Shown here one piece after another: positions 19,341 to 33,419 of a stretch of DNA of 64,000 bases. The position numbers and the translations under genes are program-made. The stretch's first letter is position 1. Each line of letters begins with the position of its first letter. The DNA comes from Podocnemis expansa (taxonomy: Eukaryota > Chordata > Testudines > Podocnemididae). A model generated the notes under the pieces. It did not search any database. It saw only the letters and a program-made list of their open reading frames with translations, and was not told the origin of the DNA. Where the stretch lies: assembly GCA_007922195.1 (NCBI GenBank), contig ML681998.1, forward strand, positions 20,611,395-20,675,394. Direction: 5' to 3'.

Positions 19341-22300
19341 TAGAGTTTAACAGAAAATGAATACTGATGAATCCGTTAATATTCCAGTTCTTCATCAAGG
19401 TCCCATTTTTCCACAAGTTATATTTCCCTGAAAATATCAACAGCTGATGTAATCATAGACAAATAAATCTAAGGATTACTAATTTTAACAGAGCACAGTG
19501 CAGTGCATTGAATTTACCCTTGGATAACACAAGTGGGCTTGCCTTTATTTTCTTTTAAAAATATTAATGTTGTTGCACAAAGTTATATGGATGTCTGCAG
19601 TACGTATTTGGAAACCTTTATGGAATATGATGGATTATGGATTTTTAATTTCTGCGTAACCTTTAAAAGACATGGTTATGTTTGTTTTGAGGGAGGATTA
19701 GTGTTAATACATTAAACCAAAACTAGCCTCTACTGCTGTAGTGTTTCTGGCCTCTCAAGATGGCATACTGCAGAGAAGGGAGTCCCTTTATGTATAAATG
19801 TATATGGAAGTAATCTTAAATTTAAGATTTAATAAGCACACACACATTTGTAGTCAAAAAGAGAGGCTTTTACAACCACAACATAGCTCTCTTTGAATCC
19901 CTCCTCTGGTTCTCCCATCTGCATCCCATCAACCATAAATTCAATCATCTTTCCTTTTAAGACCCTTAACTACCATCCCAACTCTACCAGTCATGTAGCA
20001 CTCACTGACAAGTCAGCTCCAAAGCCTGGTCAGCCTGTGATGCCAGCCAGCCTCCATCACTCAATTCTTAAATTTTCAAATAAGCACATAGCTGAGCTCA
20101 GCATGGCTGGTAATATTCTTCATTACAATGGTTACTCAATTAATATTTCTACACGCAGAAATATTAGCATTTTTGCACTGTTGCCCATTTTAATGTAGCG
20201 AATATCGCAAGACCCAGAAATACCACTGTAACTGAAACCAGCTGTTTAAATACACTGATTGGTCATTCCTATTTGTTTTAAGGGTTAAAATTGCAATGGA
20301 AAAGCTCCAAAATGTGAAAAGATTCATGTCTTCCAAACTGCTCCTGTCTAGAAATTGTGAGGAAAATCTCAGAACAGATTTCCTTATAAAATTTCTTAAG
20401 CTTTCTACTTACAGACCATTAGGAAATATTACCGAAAGAGCCCCTTCAATAGATTTTGTTATTTCTAGGTGGAATTTTTAAGACTACTTAGTGTTGACCT
20501 AACTCTGCTCTTACTGCATTGACTTGAAAAATCTCATCCTCTATTTCCAGCTAAAACCAGGAAGTACAATGCACCCACAGGCATATACACACACAAAGGC
20601 AAACAAACACCTTAGAACAACTAAAGGTTTGGTTTAAGTTTGGTGTGACTCCTTGGCTTGATTTCTATGGTGCTCCACTATGTGAGAGAATGTTCAATCC
20701 TGGAATAAGATGGCTACTTCAAAAGCATGGTTTTTGTTTCACCCACCCAACTGGATGGGAAAGGCAGCAACATTATATAAGACAAGAGGTAACAAGACAG
20801 GGGAGCAAAACTGACAGGTAAATTTTGCTCATGATAACATGGCTGAATGTTGAAGAAAGTGAGGCAATCCCAAAAGCAAGAGGGAAAAACCTTCCATTTT
20901 TTGTTAGAAAGGTTAGTTTTGAAAAGAGTCTGATAATCCTCAAAAAGCCACTAGATGGGGATCTTTAGTCAGTGATGTAGAAGAATTTTCTTTATCATGC
21001 TTTTTCTTTATTTTAATACATTTTATCATGGACAGAGTACAGGCAATGTAAGTTTACTCTTCAGACATTTATATTTTTACTAAAGCTTTGGGAGTTTATT
21101 GTTGGGGTCACTTACATTAAATAATATTTAGTTTTAAACATACAAGATTCATTTAGAATACATTACATGTTACACAGAGAAGGAAGTGACATTTCATTTT
21201 GTAGTGGTACATGCTCTCCTTCATTGGTTTAATTCAGGAGAGATGTTACAACTATTTTTTTTTTCCCCACTTTTTGGCATAGTATGCAGTATATTGTGGC
21301 AGTTGTCTCAACACTACATAATACAGATTGCTAGATGGGGAAGAGTTACTCACTTGTAGCACCACTAATGACCTCAGCATTGTTATCTCCATAAATGGGA
21401 TCTTTGTGTTAGCTGAACTTGAGCAATAAAACTGTGAAATCTCCTTTTTTTCAATCTGTCCCAAATCTCTGTATGACTTATACTCAGGGTGGTAAATTAG
21501 TCTATTCTTTTAGCATATTTGGGGTTTGTTTTAAACAAGCACCTCTTTCTTCAGTGTTACATGAAGCCCAGCCATAAAATCTGAATCAAATTCTGAGTTA
21601 TTGTCTTAAGTAGTTCCTTTCTTTATGATTCCTTTTTTCCCAGAAAACTAGCCTTTGTCAGGCACCTTACATTATACCAAAAAATGCACTGACTTCAAGT
21701 CTCTGGACAGTGTTACAGTCTGGTTTTAGCTGCTAACTAAAATGAGTTTGACTGTCTCAGCTCATTTCATCAGGGACACAAAAGCCCACATCATAAAACA
21801 TGCAATTTGGGATTATTGCCAGTTTCTGCCCAGAAGATACCCAGAAGTGAATTAGTTAAGGGACTGAATGAATTACTTTTTCTTCTGCAGAGATTTGGTA
21901 GCTCCAAACTGAGATGGGATCATTCCTGGGGAAGTAAAAAGGAGAGGAGAGAGAGAGAAAGGGAAATGCAGTGGACCTGTTATTCTTGGTTTCTGATGCT
22001 ATTAACATCGGAATACTTTTATTCCAAAACATTCCAGTGGAAGAATAATATGAACTGCAGGGGGAAAAAGAAAAGCTGACTGCCAGGCAATAATCAATTA
22101 TTCTAAAACAATCTATTTTGAAAATGTATTATAAGTAAACAGTTGTTTCCAAATAAGACGAATGATTTTATATGATGGAGCACATTGCTTCCTCTCCCCA
22201 GCAAATTGCTCTGTCTGAGTACAGGGAAAAACAGTATATTACAGACAAGAGATGCATGAAAAATATAATTAAATAAGTCTTTGCTAGCCTTGAAATGGTT

Positions 22301-24792
22301 CGGTTTGCATAATTGATTAATCATAAGGGAAAATTTCTGGTCACAGAAATTATCATTAGTATAGCTAAAAAGTTAAAAAAATCTTTATACTAATAAAAAA
22401 TGCCATTTCACCCTCAGATCTTCCCAAGATTTCATCATTCTTTTAGACTCTGTGACTATACAGCCTTTAATAACTGAATGATATTTAATAGTGAGGATGA
22501 GTGATGAAAACACTGCCAGCAAATTTGCCCATAACTACTGTAAGGGCAAGCACACACTGTAACTTGTGATCTAGCTCTATATGCAAAACCATGCAGAGGC
22601 TCCACCCATGCGTGCCCATGTGGATCAGCTTTCAGAACTGGGGGCCTTAGTGTACAAGCCCAAGGCTAGAAAGTTGCTTAAGGGATATTTTCATCACAGA
22701 AAACCATAATCACATCAGCATCCATATTTTTATGCAACCTGTTTTATTCTAGGTATTAAAATGCAATCATAGGTTTAAAACTCATTTTTCTGATAAGTAA
22801 TTTCATATACTTGTGAAGTTGTGTGTGTGTGTATTCACAGGCTCATGAACACTTTGTTTATAAAGCACTTTATAATAGTCACTATGCACTTCTGAAATAT
22901 AATTTAACGCCAAATACACTTTTGAAATTATAATTGTTTTCTTCTTTTGCCCAGAATTTCATTTATTTCTGTAACGGAAACTGCATTAAGTATATAGTTC
23001 CCATTCAATCTCCAATGAATGGGAGTTTCTTCAAGCTCTTTTACCTCAGGTTATTTTACTTGTTGAAACAAGATTGATTGATTGATGCAGGAAGGGGTTA
23101 ATCAGAGGTAGCCGCACTGCATTTTGTTCATGAAAAATAATGGCAGTCAGGGTCCTAATTTACTTAGGCAGAATGAAGTGGTCCTCTTCCCTACTTCTCA
23201 TTTACTGTACCTCCTTACAGAGGTATGAATAGTCAATAATCAAGTCCATGAGAACAACAGCAGTGCCGACTTTTGTCCTAATATTAAAGCCTTTCCATGC
23301 GCTGTTTTGCGATGGCCAGTTTAATTTGGTTTATTTAACCAGGAAATGACCCTTAAATTGAGATATGCAGTACATGTGTCTTCTTATCACAAATGTCCTT
23401 CTCATGAAGGCTTTAATCAAATGTTGCAGCACATAGTGCAAACAGGAAAAAGCTGGTCAAAGGCTCATTTCTTACTCCAATTTCATAAAGCAAAAAATAG
23501 AAGAACATTTTTGTCCTAGAAGCATAATGTAACTGATTCCAAGCATGAACGGTTTGGCATAAAATTAATCCAAGTCTATAAAAATCCATGATTTGTGGTA
23601 TAAAAATGAGCAAAAATACACATGAATATGTACACACAGACACAACACACATTTGGTATAGGAAAAAATAAATAGTTTGTAAATATTTAAATGGCAATGC
23701 AGTAGAAACCTATTTAGGAGAAAATTTTGTTGTGATAACATGTTATTCTTTACAGTGATTCAGGTTCCTTTGATGGATAAAAGAGCATATTCATTTAAAG
23801 GAGCTTTATGGTTTTAAGAACTGTTTTCTTAGGTATGTTGCCAAGAAAGTACGTACTTAATGATGACCAGATCCAGAGGTGGGTCTAAGGGGTATGAAGT
23901 GAGCCAAATATTCTACTCATTTACTTCACCAATTGGCTTCAATGAGGTTGAAATGGTATACGTGAGAGAAGATTATATTGACTGGGCCAAATTTATATTG
24001 TCTCTTGGCTCCTCAGTGTATAAATTGCACCAATTTAGACATCTTTACACCCAATCACTTTTCTATAATTTCCAGCACCTCGTACTTTACATTTGAAAAT
24101 ATCACTATATAACCAGTTTAATTTTTCACTACTGTGTACTTTTTGATGTGTTGAAAATGTATTACTTTATCTGGTAGGTATTTAAAAGAAATGTGCTATA
24201 TTTTTGTATACGTTTTAGAAGGCCAGTTTCATAACCAGGATTAGGGTTATGGTTTTCACCATTTTTTTTTTTTTGGTGGCTATAGTTGAATGGAGGCTCC
24301 TCTGATTCTTTTGCACATTTTTATACATGAATGTTTTTAATATTGCAGTCACACAGAAGAGCATACAAATAATTATCAGTTGGACAATATATTATTTACA
24401 AGATACTATCAAAAACAATGCATACAAATCTTATGTATTAGTACACTATCTTTATCACATGAGCTTTGGTCAGCCATAGGCTATTACCAAACAAAATGTG
24501 TTTTGTTTTTTTCTTTCTATGCTAGGGATAATCTGTTGATATCATATAGGTGGTAGCTTATAATGATGTTTAAAATTATAATTCTATGTATTGTTAGTGT
24601 CCCTCTTCAAATTACTGATATAAAAATATTGGGATAACTTATGCACCAAATACCAGTCCAAAAACAGGCTGAGTGACTGAAGAATGCCCCACCCCTCAAA
24701 TACACTTGAATAATTCATATGCCTTCCCTCTACTCCCAGGTTCTACACTTCTCCACCAATGGGGTATAATCTTATTTAAGCCGAGTTCCAAG
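19341..24792. other. Long AT-rich non-coding stretch
   Basis: No mobile element, RNA gene or credible coding frame seen in 5.4 kb. Minor features only: a GA-rich run at about 21944-21966 and a short GT repeat at about 22820-22832. Conservation cannot be judged from one sequence. Confidence 0.5.
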
Positions 24793-24830
24793 GGGGCAGC
24801 CGTGTTAGTCTTGTAGAGCAAAGAAAGCAT
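24793..24830 (+). mobile_element. Penelope-type head fragment
   Basis: GGGGGCAGCCGTGTTAGTCT followed by TGTAGAGCAAAGAAAGCATG is the outer head of the terminal arm only. Confidence 0.55.
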
Positions 24831-25089
24831 GTGACCAACTCTGCAGGTGACAGCTTAGTTTAGCTTTCATGCTCATTTAGTCCCCAGTTCTGCAATTGTA
24901 TTTGCTAGTGCAGATGTGATTGCAGGATTAGGCCCCCCGATCCTTAGCCCTCTCCTGAAACTTCTAGCCAGAGAGCGAATATACCAGGTCACACAACAAT
25001 TCATTGCATGTTGGGATTTTTTTTTTCCCAAATGAATTATTCAGCAAATACTTTGTTTCATTTTCTCTGTTCACTTATACAATTCAGTT

Positions 25090-25172
25090 CAGGAAAGCTG
25101 CCTTATTCACAAAAGCACTTAAATATGTGCTTAACTTAAATACACATTAAATGTTTTCCTGAATCAGGTCCA
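25090..25172. repeat. Old palindromic repeat (AAGCACTTAAATATGTGCTT type)
   Basis: AAGCACTTAAATATGTGCTT is near-palindromic and is followed by AACTTAAATACACATT and CCTGAATCAGGTCC. It belongs to a symmetric short repeat family known from sauropsids. Confidence 0.45.
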
Positions 25173-26515
25173 TAGGGAGGAATAAATAATTTGAAAATAA
25201 TAGCAATTATATACACATTGTTGTGACACATTAAATCAAAATATTTACAAATATATGTTAGTAATGGCTAAGCTCTAGTGCAAACTATAGCTAGCTATCT
25301 TTGTTGATACTGTTTTAAAAATGGAGAAGAAACATCAATTCAGCCCACATAGGATGCTAAATTCTCACTGAATGGCAATCACTTTCAGTAACTAAAAACT
25401 TTGCCCCAGTGATCTAGATGGGAAAGGTTCTGTACCACATTATCATTCTCCTAAACTACCCAGTTGTACACACCTCTTTATCGTCTTTCATTTCCCAGTG
25501 TGTTATAACTGCTGCAGAGTAATATGGCACACAATGCTATAGCCAACACGACGTAGCTTTATTTATTGTGCATTTACAGGAGGTGTGCCTAGCCAAAGCA
25601 TTAGGTGCTCTTGCCACAAATGAAATAAAGAAAATAAAATTAAATAGCAAGTTCCACTAACAGCCATTATAACACAACCCCCAATAAAATATAAAATTCT
25701 CCCTCCACACATGTATTTGGCATTATTCACAAAGAAATAGGAGTTAATCATCTGGAACTCAAAATTTACATATACCTAATATGTATTACCAAATACATTG
25801 ATTAGCCAATTGATATAATCAGCTATTAATGCAAATACCCAATTAAATTAACCAAGACAAGTAAAGACTGTCTGAGAATGAAAACTGCAACTTAGGTTAG
25901 CCTATTCATTGATAGCCTATGTTATTTCTGGCACAATTCTGTTCAATACAGATACTTTTCATGGAAAATCTGTTTCCTGTATTGTACATATGCCGCTATC
26001 CCCTCTCTTGTCATAGTTGAATGCTGACATAAATCTTTTTCTAATAAAATGAACTATTCAAATTTTTTCTTTACTGAATTATGCCTGAAACAGATGTATT
26101 TTAAATCTCCGTGGCACAGAAAATGAAATTTACATGTCACTCAGGTCCTTCTAGTTAATAAATGTTGTAAAAAAAAAAAAAGCAGGAAGTGAAATAAAAA
26201 GAAGTGAAATGAAAAACTACTGTTTTGCATAGATTTTTAGGATATTTCATATCCTTTTGTTAATGCTAAAGAATTTCTTATTTATGGAATGAGGAATATA
26301 TATATTTTGTGCTATCAAATACCAATTCTGAAAGAACATCATGTCAAATACTGGCAAGAATACAGCTACAGTTTCCTCCCACATGGGAACAGCATCTTCA
26401 CCAATCATTGTTTATTACCTAAATGCATATTATTTTGGGTCATGATGTTCTAATATTGCATATAGATTGCACTGACATTAGTACTTTAATGCTTCTTACC
26501 TAGTTGAAAGGCCCT
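25173..26515. other. AT-rich non-coding DNA
   Basis: Nothing recognisable; an A-run at about 26169. Confidence 0.5.
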
Positions 26516-26573
26516 GATCCAAACTCCATGGCAAAACTCCCATTAACTTCAGTGGGCTTTGGATCAGGCCAGA
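26516..26573. repeat. Palindromic repeat (CCTGATCCAAA...TTTGGATCAGG)
   Basis: CCTGATCCAAA at the left is inverted at the right as TTTGGATCAGG, with CCCATTAACTTCAGTGGGCT between. The same repeat, split by a 2 kb insertion, occurs at 35410-35434 and 37410-37440. Confidence 0.6.
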
Positions 26574-26714
26574 ATTTAGTGACTAAAATATAAGGTTATT
26601 AATTTAGTTCCTAAGTTTCAAAAAGGATCATTAATAGTTGAGAACAGTATTACCATATTTTGTGTTCATTGTCACTACCTTGATATTTGCTTTACTGTAA
26701 AAATAGTGGTTGAG

Positions 26715-26822
26715 AAAACCCTGGCTGGGATAATTTATTGAGGATTGGTTCTGCTTTGAGCAGAGTGTTGGATTGGATGACCTCCTGGGGTCCCTCCAAA
26801 CCTAATATTCTATGATTCTCTG
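26715..26822 (+). mobile_element. CR1 LINE 3' tail
   Basis: GAGCAGAGTGTTGGATTGGA, TGACCTCCTGGGGTCCCTCC and TATTCTATGATTCTCTG form the classic CR1 3' end with the terminal ATTCTATGATTCT. Confidence 0.85.
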
Positions 26823-29800
26823 AAGAAAGCTTAAGTGAGACTAATTTTACCTTCCCATATTGCTTTGAACTGTTGCCAGATTGGAAGAAAGGTACAGGGT
26901 GTCTAAACACTGAAGTCATGCAGTTGTATTTCCCCCAACCAGTTCATCCTACCACCTTAGTCTGGGCTTCAGAAATAAAATGGTAGCTCTGAATTATACC
27001 TTAAACACTACAGGACTTTGAGAGATAGTACTCTTTTCATCATACTCCATGAAATAAAAGTACTGGGATTTTGTCCTGAAAGCCTCTCTTCAGGCTTAAA
27101 AATTGAAGTTAAACACCAGAGTAAAAAAATCATTCTAGAAGTGTTGCAATGAAGAGCCCAGATACCTTATCCTGACCAAAAAGTGCTTTAATCTGTATAA
27201 GATTTCAGTCAGAGAAACTAAGTGATGTACAGATTCATTTTTAAAAGACAATTGGCACTTGAGAATAGCATGACAGATTACAGCACATTGTTTGTGTCAC
27301 CAGTAGACAGGGTGGTTGTGCAATTATAAGACATTATTGTATTGTTGGTAGTCAGAGAACAGCTAAATCTTTTCAAACTTTGGTTGAGTGGGTTAATTCC
27401 AGGACCTGAATTACAAATGCAATTTAAATTACATTACGAAGATTGAATTTACTGTGCTTTAGTAAAGTGCTTTTTTTTTTTTTTACTAAAACTTATGAAT
27501 TCCAACTATTTTGACATTCCTGAAATACTGAAATCTGCCTGATGTCCTTTTTATGTTTAAGTAAAGATACAGATAACAGCTTGAACTTACCTATATTATA
27601 CCTCCATTAACAATGTGTTTCTTTTACTCAATTTCTTTTTTTAAAAAAAGTGCCAAGTATTCAAAAAATAGCATCATCTTCACCAAAAGAATGATCAAGG
27701 GACTTTTAATGTAACAGGAGAGAACTAAAAGAACCAGCTCTAGAATTGCTGTGTATTGCTACGCTATACAGCAGATCTTGTTTGAGGATTTTAAAGCATC
27801 AGAAACACATTCGCTAATTAAGCCTCAAATATTCTTGAGGAGTTAAGTGAGTATGGACAAAGCAGGGGCCATGGATTGGCTCCCATTTTGAGGATGGATA
27901 AAGTGAGACACAAGATTATACATTTTGCCTATCACCACAGAGTCATCCACAGAGCTGTGAATAAAGACCAGTTTATAATCCATTGCTTTAACTATGAGTC
28001 TTCACGTCAGCCTTTTAATAGGGAAATGCAAAAAGCATCCTCTGTGAAGTTTATTGCAAAATCAATTACTTCATCAACAGGCAGAGTTGCTAGAAAAAAG
28101 CTTCATCTGATGACTATTTAAGAACACAATTTTAAGTATAGTAAAAGGGCTAAGATCAAGCTGTTCTACCATGACTATAGTTTCTTCAGGCTACAGACGA
28201 ATCTATCTTACGTTCTTCAAACATGAAGAATGGCTGCATAATTGTTGCAAGGAAGACAAGAAAATACAGGTTAATATTGGCAATTCAAAAGCTCAACAAT
28301 TTCTTAAAGAGAAGCAGGTAAATGGGGCTGTGGCATTGAAGCAATTTACAGCAATCAGGGACTTTCAACACAACTCCTGTATCCTGTGTCTCATATGAGT
28401 GGAAATAAGTAATCTGGCTGGAAAACTTTATCTAGAGCTCAGGTTTTCAGCTTCATTTCCCAGGGCATCCATCTTCTCTAATACAGCAGCATGATTTTTT
28501 AAAATTTGTTGAAAAGATTACTGTATGCTGTGCTGCATGTTTCTCTGTTTTGTCCTCCTATATTTCCTGCTTCCCAGTGTAATAAAAATACAAAAACTGG
28601 AGATAGCAAAGAATTGTTAATTATTCCTTGAAGTACATTCACATTTTCTTCAGTCCAGTCTTCAAATGACTCAAATGATGGAACTTCTCCCCATTCCCTG
28701 GAGAGATTATTGTGCAGTATAATAGTCTTCACTGTTTGAAAACTTTTCATGTCTTTCAGGTTAAATTCACCTTCACATGATTTCTGTAACTCTGCTATAT
28801 TACCCCTTGGATTACTTTAAATAATCCTTCATCCTGCTTAGATTTTTTACTCTATTAATACTTGCACTCAGTCATCCTATCCTTCTTTTGTTGTTGTTCA
28901 GAAAAGGCATATCCAGGATATTTTTTAACTGAGCCAAACTCTAGTCCCTTTTAGCATCAGTTCTGCCTCTAATACTTATACGCACAACATAAATTCCTGG
29001 TGTAAATACCTGAGTAGACTGGTTGTACTGGTTGCAAATGAATCTATGACTTGTGCCTCCTGTTGAATTATGGGTGCAAAAATTATAGATGCCAATTTTT
29101 TAGGCCCTATATCCTTCAGGTATTGATGGTCCATTTCTGCTCTTAGATTTTGGGAGTCAATCTTTTCATTTAATAAATTTTTGGATATTCTGGCACATAA
29201 CTGCAAGAAAGGCAGCTGCACACAAGTAAGGTTCAAGACCAATTTAATTTGGGTTACACTACTAAATGAACATTGTTCCTTCCTCCATAATGCACACTCA
29301 CTGTGCTTCTTGTATACATGTTCACTCGCTTCCCAGCTAGCATCCTCTTATGCTGCACGCCACTAGTACTTTAAATCTAAGGCCACTGCATTACAGTCAC
29401 CAGCCTCCTATATGATAAACAATGTCTGACTGAGCTCTGAAGACTTAATTGTGGAATCTACTTATGATTGTGAATATATTATTTAAAATCTCCACTGAGA
29501 CAATGGTCCTTCTGTCTGGTATTCATATTATCCATTATAAAACTGCCTGATTGCATTATATCAAGAAAGTGCTTTGAGATCTAAGGATTTAAAATGCTAC
29601 ATGGGTTAAGCATCATGTATCATATCATAGTAGTTCTGGAGATAATTTTTAGACATTGAGATTTTTTCATCAGAACAAATGATGTTTCTTAGAAGCTGTT
29701 TCAAATTCTCTTTTCCTTATTAATAACCCAAATCTGGGGTTCTTCACTCAGTTTTACTCAGGCAAATCCCCATCAAAGCCAATTATGATGATTTATGATC

Positions 29801-30229
29801 TAGTCACACACATCACTGGAGTATCTGGGCACAGTTTACTTGGTTCAGATTATGAACAAACCATTTCCCAGTACAGAGGACAGACACCTCTACCTTCCCC
29901 ACAGTGTTCTAATTTTAGAGTACACAGATGAGGGAAACTTTGACAAGTGGTTGAGTCAGAGATGCCATAGCCAACAATTAGACACATTGCCTCATGCTGC
30001 ATCATAACAGTGGATATAGGATTAGTGGTTTGGGACTGTAGGGCAGTCTCTGCATTTATTGGAACTAAGTTATTTAAGGCTCTGCATTTGGTAACCAGCA
30101 TCTTGATAGTCAACTTCTATAGGAAACTCAGCCAGAGCAGAGTGTTGCAGACAAGTGTAATATGTTCTCAACAGTCCACCTGACTAGAGGCCACAAATAT
30201 ACACCCATTACATTAAAAGTAGGAAAAAC
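26823..30229. other. Non-coding DNA without identified genes
   Basis: A T-run lies near 27472. On the minus strand, about 29365-28979 and 28810-28499 are open for 130 and about 100 codons. They have no domain I know, and such lengths are expected by chance here. Confidence 0.45.
29535..29606 (+). repeat. Possible SINE tail (MIR-like)
   Basis: AAAGTGCTTTGAGATCTAAG followed by GATTTAAAATGCTAC resembles the AAAGCGCTTTGAGATCC tail shared by old amniote SINEs. Confidence 0.3.
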
Positions 30230-30478
30230 AATGAGAGTCCTGTGGCATCTTATAGACTAACAAATTTCTTCAGACATATGCTTTCATGGGCTCCAACCCA
30301 CTTCATCAGATGCATAAGTGAAAACTACAGTTGAGAGGTACTTTCCACTTCATGCATGTGATGAAGTCAGTTGGTGCTCACAAAAGCTTATGCCTGAAGA
30401 AATCTGTTAGTTTACAAGGTGCAACAGGACACTTGTTGTTTTTGCTGTACACAGACCAACATGGCTACCCCTCTGGAA
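30230..30478. mobile_element. Penelope-type fold-back, second terminal subtype
   Basis: The left arm (about 30236-30335) has AGTCCTGTGGCATCTTATAG, GACATATGCTTTCATGGGCT and CCACTTCATCAGATGCAT. The right arm (about 30346-30475) has CACAAAAGCTTATGCCTGAA, AATCTGTTAGTTT and, outermost, CAACATGGCTACCCCTCTGG, all as reverse complement. The interior is about 10-20 bases. The same layout as 10184-10535, but from a different subfamily. Confidence 0.75.
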
Positions 30479-30944
30479 ATTAAAATTAGAAATAGTGTTC
30501 ATGGAATGTCATGGGTACAGCACACTATGGCATATCCTAGGCATGAGAAAAGCATGGATGAAAATGGTAATATCTGCTTTTTGGAGAGAAGTATCTTCTG
30601 GACAATTGAAGATGGAAAAAGTATTTATGACTACCTACTATTTACAAATGCAGAAGTAACAATAAGTAGAGAAAGACCGCAAGAGTTCAAACCAGTTTGT
30701 CATCATACAGATAGATGCTTTATTTAAATGAGATGGTCATGGACTTAATCAATTCCTTAGCATGATTTTCTTTGCCAATCAACATCTCTTCCATTTAATA
30801 TAATATGAGTTTAACACAACTGGCTTTCACTGAAGTCCAAATCTCTGCTAGATATTGGATGAATGCGGAGACCATTTAATTTGGGTCGAGTGAAAGGGAC
30901 TGAATCAGCATGAAAGCAGCAATGTATCTCATAATAACAAAAGT
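30479..30944. other. Unannotated non-coding DNA
   Basis: Nothing recognisable. Confidence 0.5.
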
Positions 30945-31125
30945 CCTTTGACACTGTAAACACTAAAAAACTTCTTCAGACATAAGCTTTCATGGGCTAT
31001 AACCCACTTCGTCAGATGCATGAACTGGAAACTACACTTAGGCGGTATATATACACACTTGTAAGAATCAGAAATATTACAATGGGGAGGGTAAGTGCTA
31101 ACAAAGTCAATTCAGTTAATGAAAG
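30945..31125 (+). mobile_element. Penelope-type end with some interior
   Basis: Arm blocks CAGACATAAGCTTTCATGGG and CCCACTTCGTCAGATGCATG are followed by interior GGAAACTACACTTAGGCGGT and TATATATACACAC, as in longer turtle copies. It is cut short by the MITE that follows. Confidence 0.65.
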
Positions 31126-31129
31126 CTTG

Positions 31130-31416
31130 GTTTGAATTAGTAACACCTGCATTATTTGAACTAAGCGCTTAGTTCGATTCTCAGTTCACACTAAGGGTAG
31201 TGTAAACTAGGATTAAGCCTTAATTTGAACTAAATCAATTCGAATTAGGGCAGTTAGTTCAAATTAACAAAGTGCATTAATTCAACTTAATGTTTAAGTA
31301 GAATTAGTGCACTTTGTTAATTTGACTTACTATGGTTGGGTTTAGTTTGAATTAAAGTCGAACTTATTAGTTTGATTTCATTCATTCAAACTAACTTTTG
31401 TAGTGTAGACATAGCT
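31130..31416. mobile_element. MITE of the TTCGAA-palindrome group, left end lost
   Basis: The right end AGTGTAGACATAGCT is the standard TIR. The body has many TTAGTTTGAATTAA-type motifs and a long internal inversion: ACAAAGTGCATTAATTC near 31268 against GAATTAGTGCACTTTGT near 31300. No left TIR is found where the Penelope piece stops, so the left end is deleted or too mutated. Confidence 0.65.
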
Positions 31417-33419
31417 CTTGGTGTATGGCTGCTGGGGAGTATTTGCTTCAAGTTGGGGGGCTGTCTATAAGCAAGTATTGGCCTGCCTCCCAAGGCTTGC
31501 AAGAGTGAGGGAGCATCTTTTAGGATAGGTTGTAGATCTCTGATGATGTGTTGGAGAGGCTTTAGCTGGGGGCCACAGTTGATGGTTAGCATTGTTCTGT
31601 TTTCTTTGCCAGGTCTGTCCTATAGGAGGTGACTTCTGGGTACTCATCTGGCTCTGTTTCTTCACTTCCCCAGGTGGGTTCTGTAACATATCCCATGTCA
31701 CCCATAATCTCCCACAATGGCTGTGCATAAACACTGTGGAAAAGGGTTAGTGTTGACAAGACTGAACACTATGGCACTCGACTGCTGACTTCCTTCAGGA
31801 AAGAAGGCCTGGGCTGGATCACTACATCTGGGATATTCTCCAGCAGGATGACCACAGACCTTTATAATTCAAGTAGTAGGTTAGGCTTGGCATTCAAGAG
31901 TGAAACTAATACTTAAGAAATAGTAACTACATAAAAGTAGATAGAAGGGAAGATAATAATAATATTCTCCAGAAGGATGAAATAGAGATGTTAAACAATT
32001 CCTTCAACTTTTGCCAGGTTCCAGACTCGTATAAACAGCTTGTAATGGCCTATGGCATCAAAGCTCTGAAGTTCTAGCAATATTGGCAAGGATATCTGAC
32101 ACTTTCCCATTTCTCTGAGGAAATTGTCAGTCATGGAGACTGATGCCCTTCACACGCCATGTCAAGGTCTGAAGACTGATTGACTCGTATCTAAAAATTA
32201 GGACGATGTCAGATGCTGCTAGAAGCATCTTACTATATTACGTTCTGAATGATCTTTCCCCGAAAAGGAAGGATAGCAGTCAACAAAATCAATGTTAGCA
32301 GAGTAAGGACCAGATGATTGTATGCTTCAAGGCTGCTGGTAGGGGTGCATTAAAATCCTACTAACAGTGGACACTCCTTATTACTAGTTTTTTACCAGTC
32401 ATAAGAGATATGGATTGAATTCACAGGAGTCTGAATAAATTTCCATCAGAGTAACTTCGTCTCTTGGTTTCTGGAAAAAACAGTCTGAACCAGTACGTGC
32501 AACCCCCCCCCCCATCTCTGACGGAGTTTATAGCTTATGTGATTCACCCCCCGCCCCCATTGATTGTAATTACTGGAAGAACTGTCGCAACTCTCCCTCT
32601 TTGGAGTTACATTCAACCTCTGGCTCACAGTGTTATGTACACCATTCATATACTTGATACAAAATGATCTCCAGATATTGCACTGGCTTGCACATGGTTC
32701 TCAATAATTTAAAAGCTTTGTTTAGATTTATGATGGAAATGTAGTGATAGGGTAAGGGAAACAAGAAGATACATGAGACCAGGATAGGTAAGATGGAGAA
32801 AGGTGGGATAGTAACTGAAATGAGTGGAAGGCAGGGGAAGGTACTATAAGAACCTTAATAGACAGAATACGAAAAGAGTGAGCAAGTAGAAGAAGAAAGG
32901 AAATTGAAGAGTCTAGTATCTGGAGAAGAAAGTGAAGTAGCACCGTGATATGGTACTGATAAAAATCAATTAAATCTAGTACGTGGGACTTTGCAGATGC
33001 TAGACTAGGTTGCAGGCAAGGGGGAAGGATATCTTATTTTTCACAAAAAGCTATGGCCCAGGTGTAACCCATATGCCTTAAGAAGCTCTCTCTTTTAGGG
33101 ATATCTTGAGGCTGGGTTATGTTGCTGGGACGATTTCGCTGCCCAGGTCCAGAAGCTTCTGGAAATTAAGTGAGTGGTTGCATTCAGCATGCTCCACAAG
33201 GTTTTCTACTGTTGTGGGGTCAGATGCCATGAGATCAGCAGCCTGAGAGTGGCAATGACAAGAGTTCATGGGCTCAGTGTCTGATTCAGAGAAGCTGAGC
33301 CAGGAGTAGACAGCAAGATGTTTTTTCCCTGCTGTGGAGCATTTTGCAGCAGAGCTTCCTCATGTGACTGGTTGCGGTTAACCATTAAATGGACTGGATG
33401 GTGCTGGTTCCAGAAGAGA
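31417..33419. other. Unannotated non-coding DNA
   Basis: A C-run lies at about 32505-32514. The segment 33050-33419 may be an upstream part of the repeat at 33420, but this cannot be confirmed within the window. Confidence 0.45.

Noticed and set aside
28499..29370. Minus-strand open frames of about 100 and 130 codons with ordinary-looking composition
   Set aside because: No family recognised, stops separate them, and one such length is expected by chance in 64 kb of six-frame AT-rich sequence.
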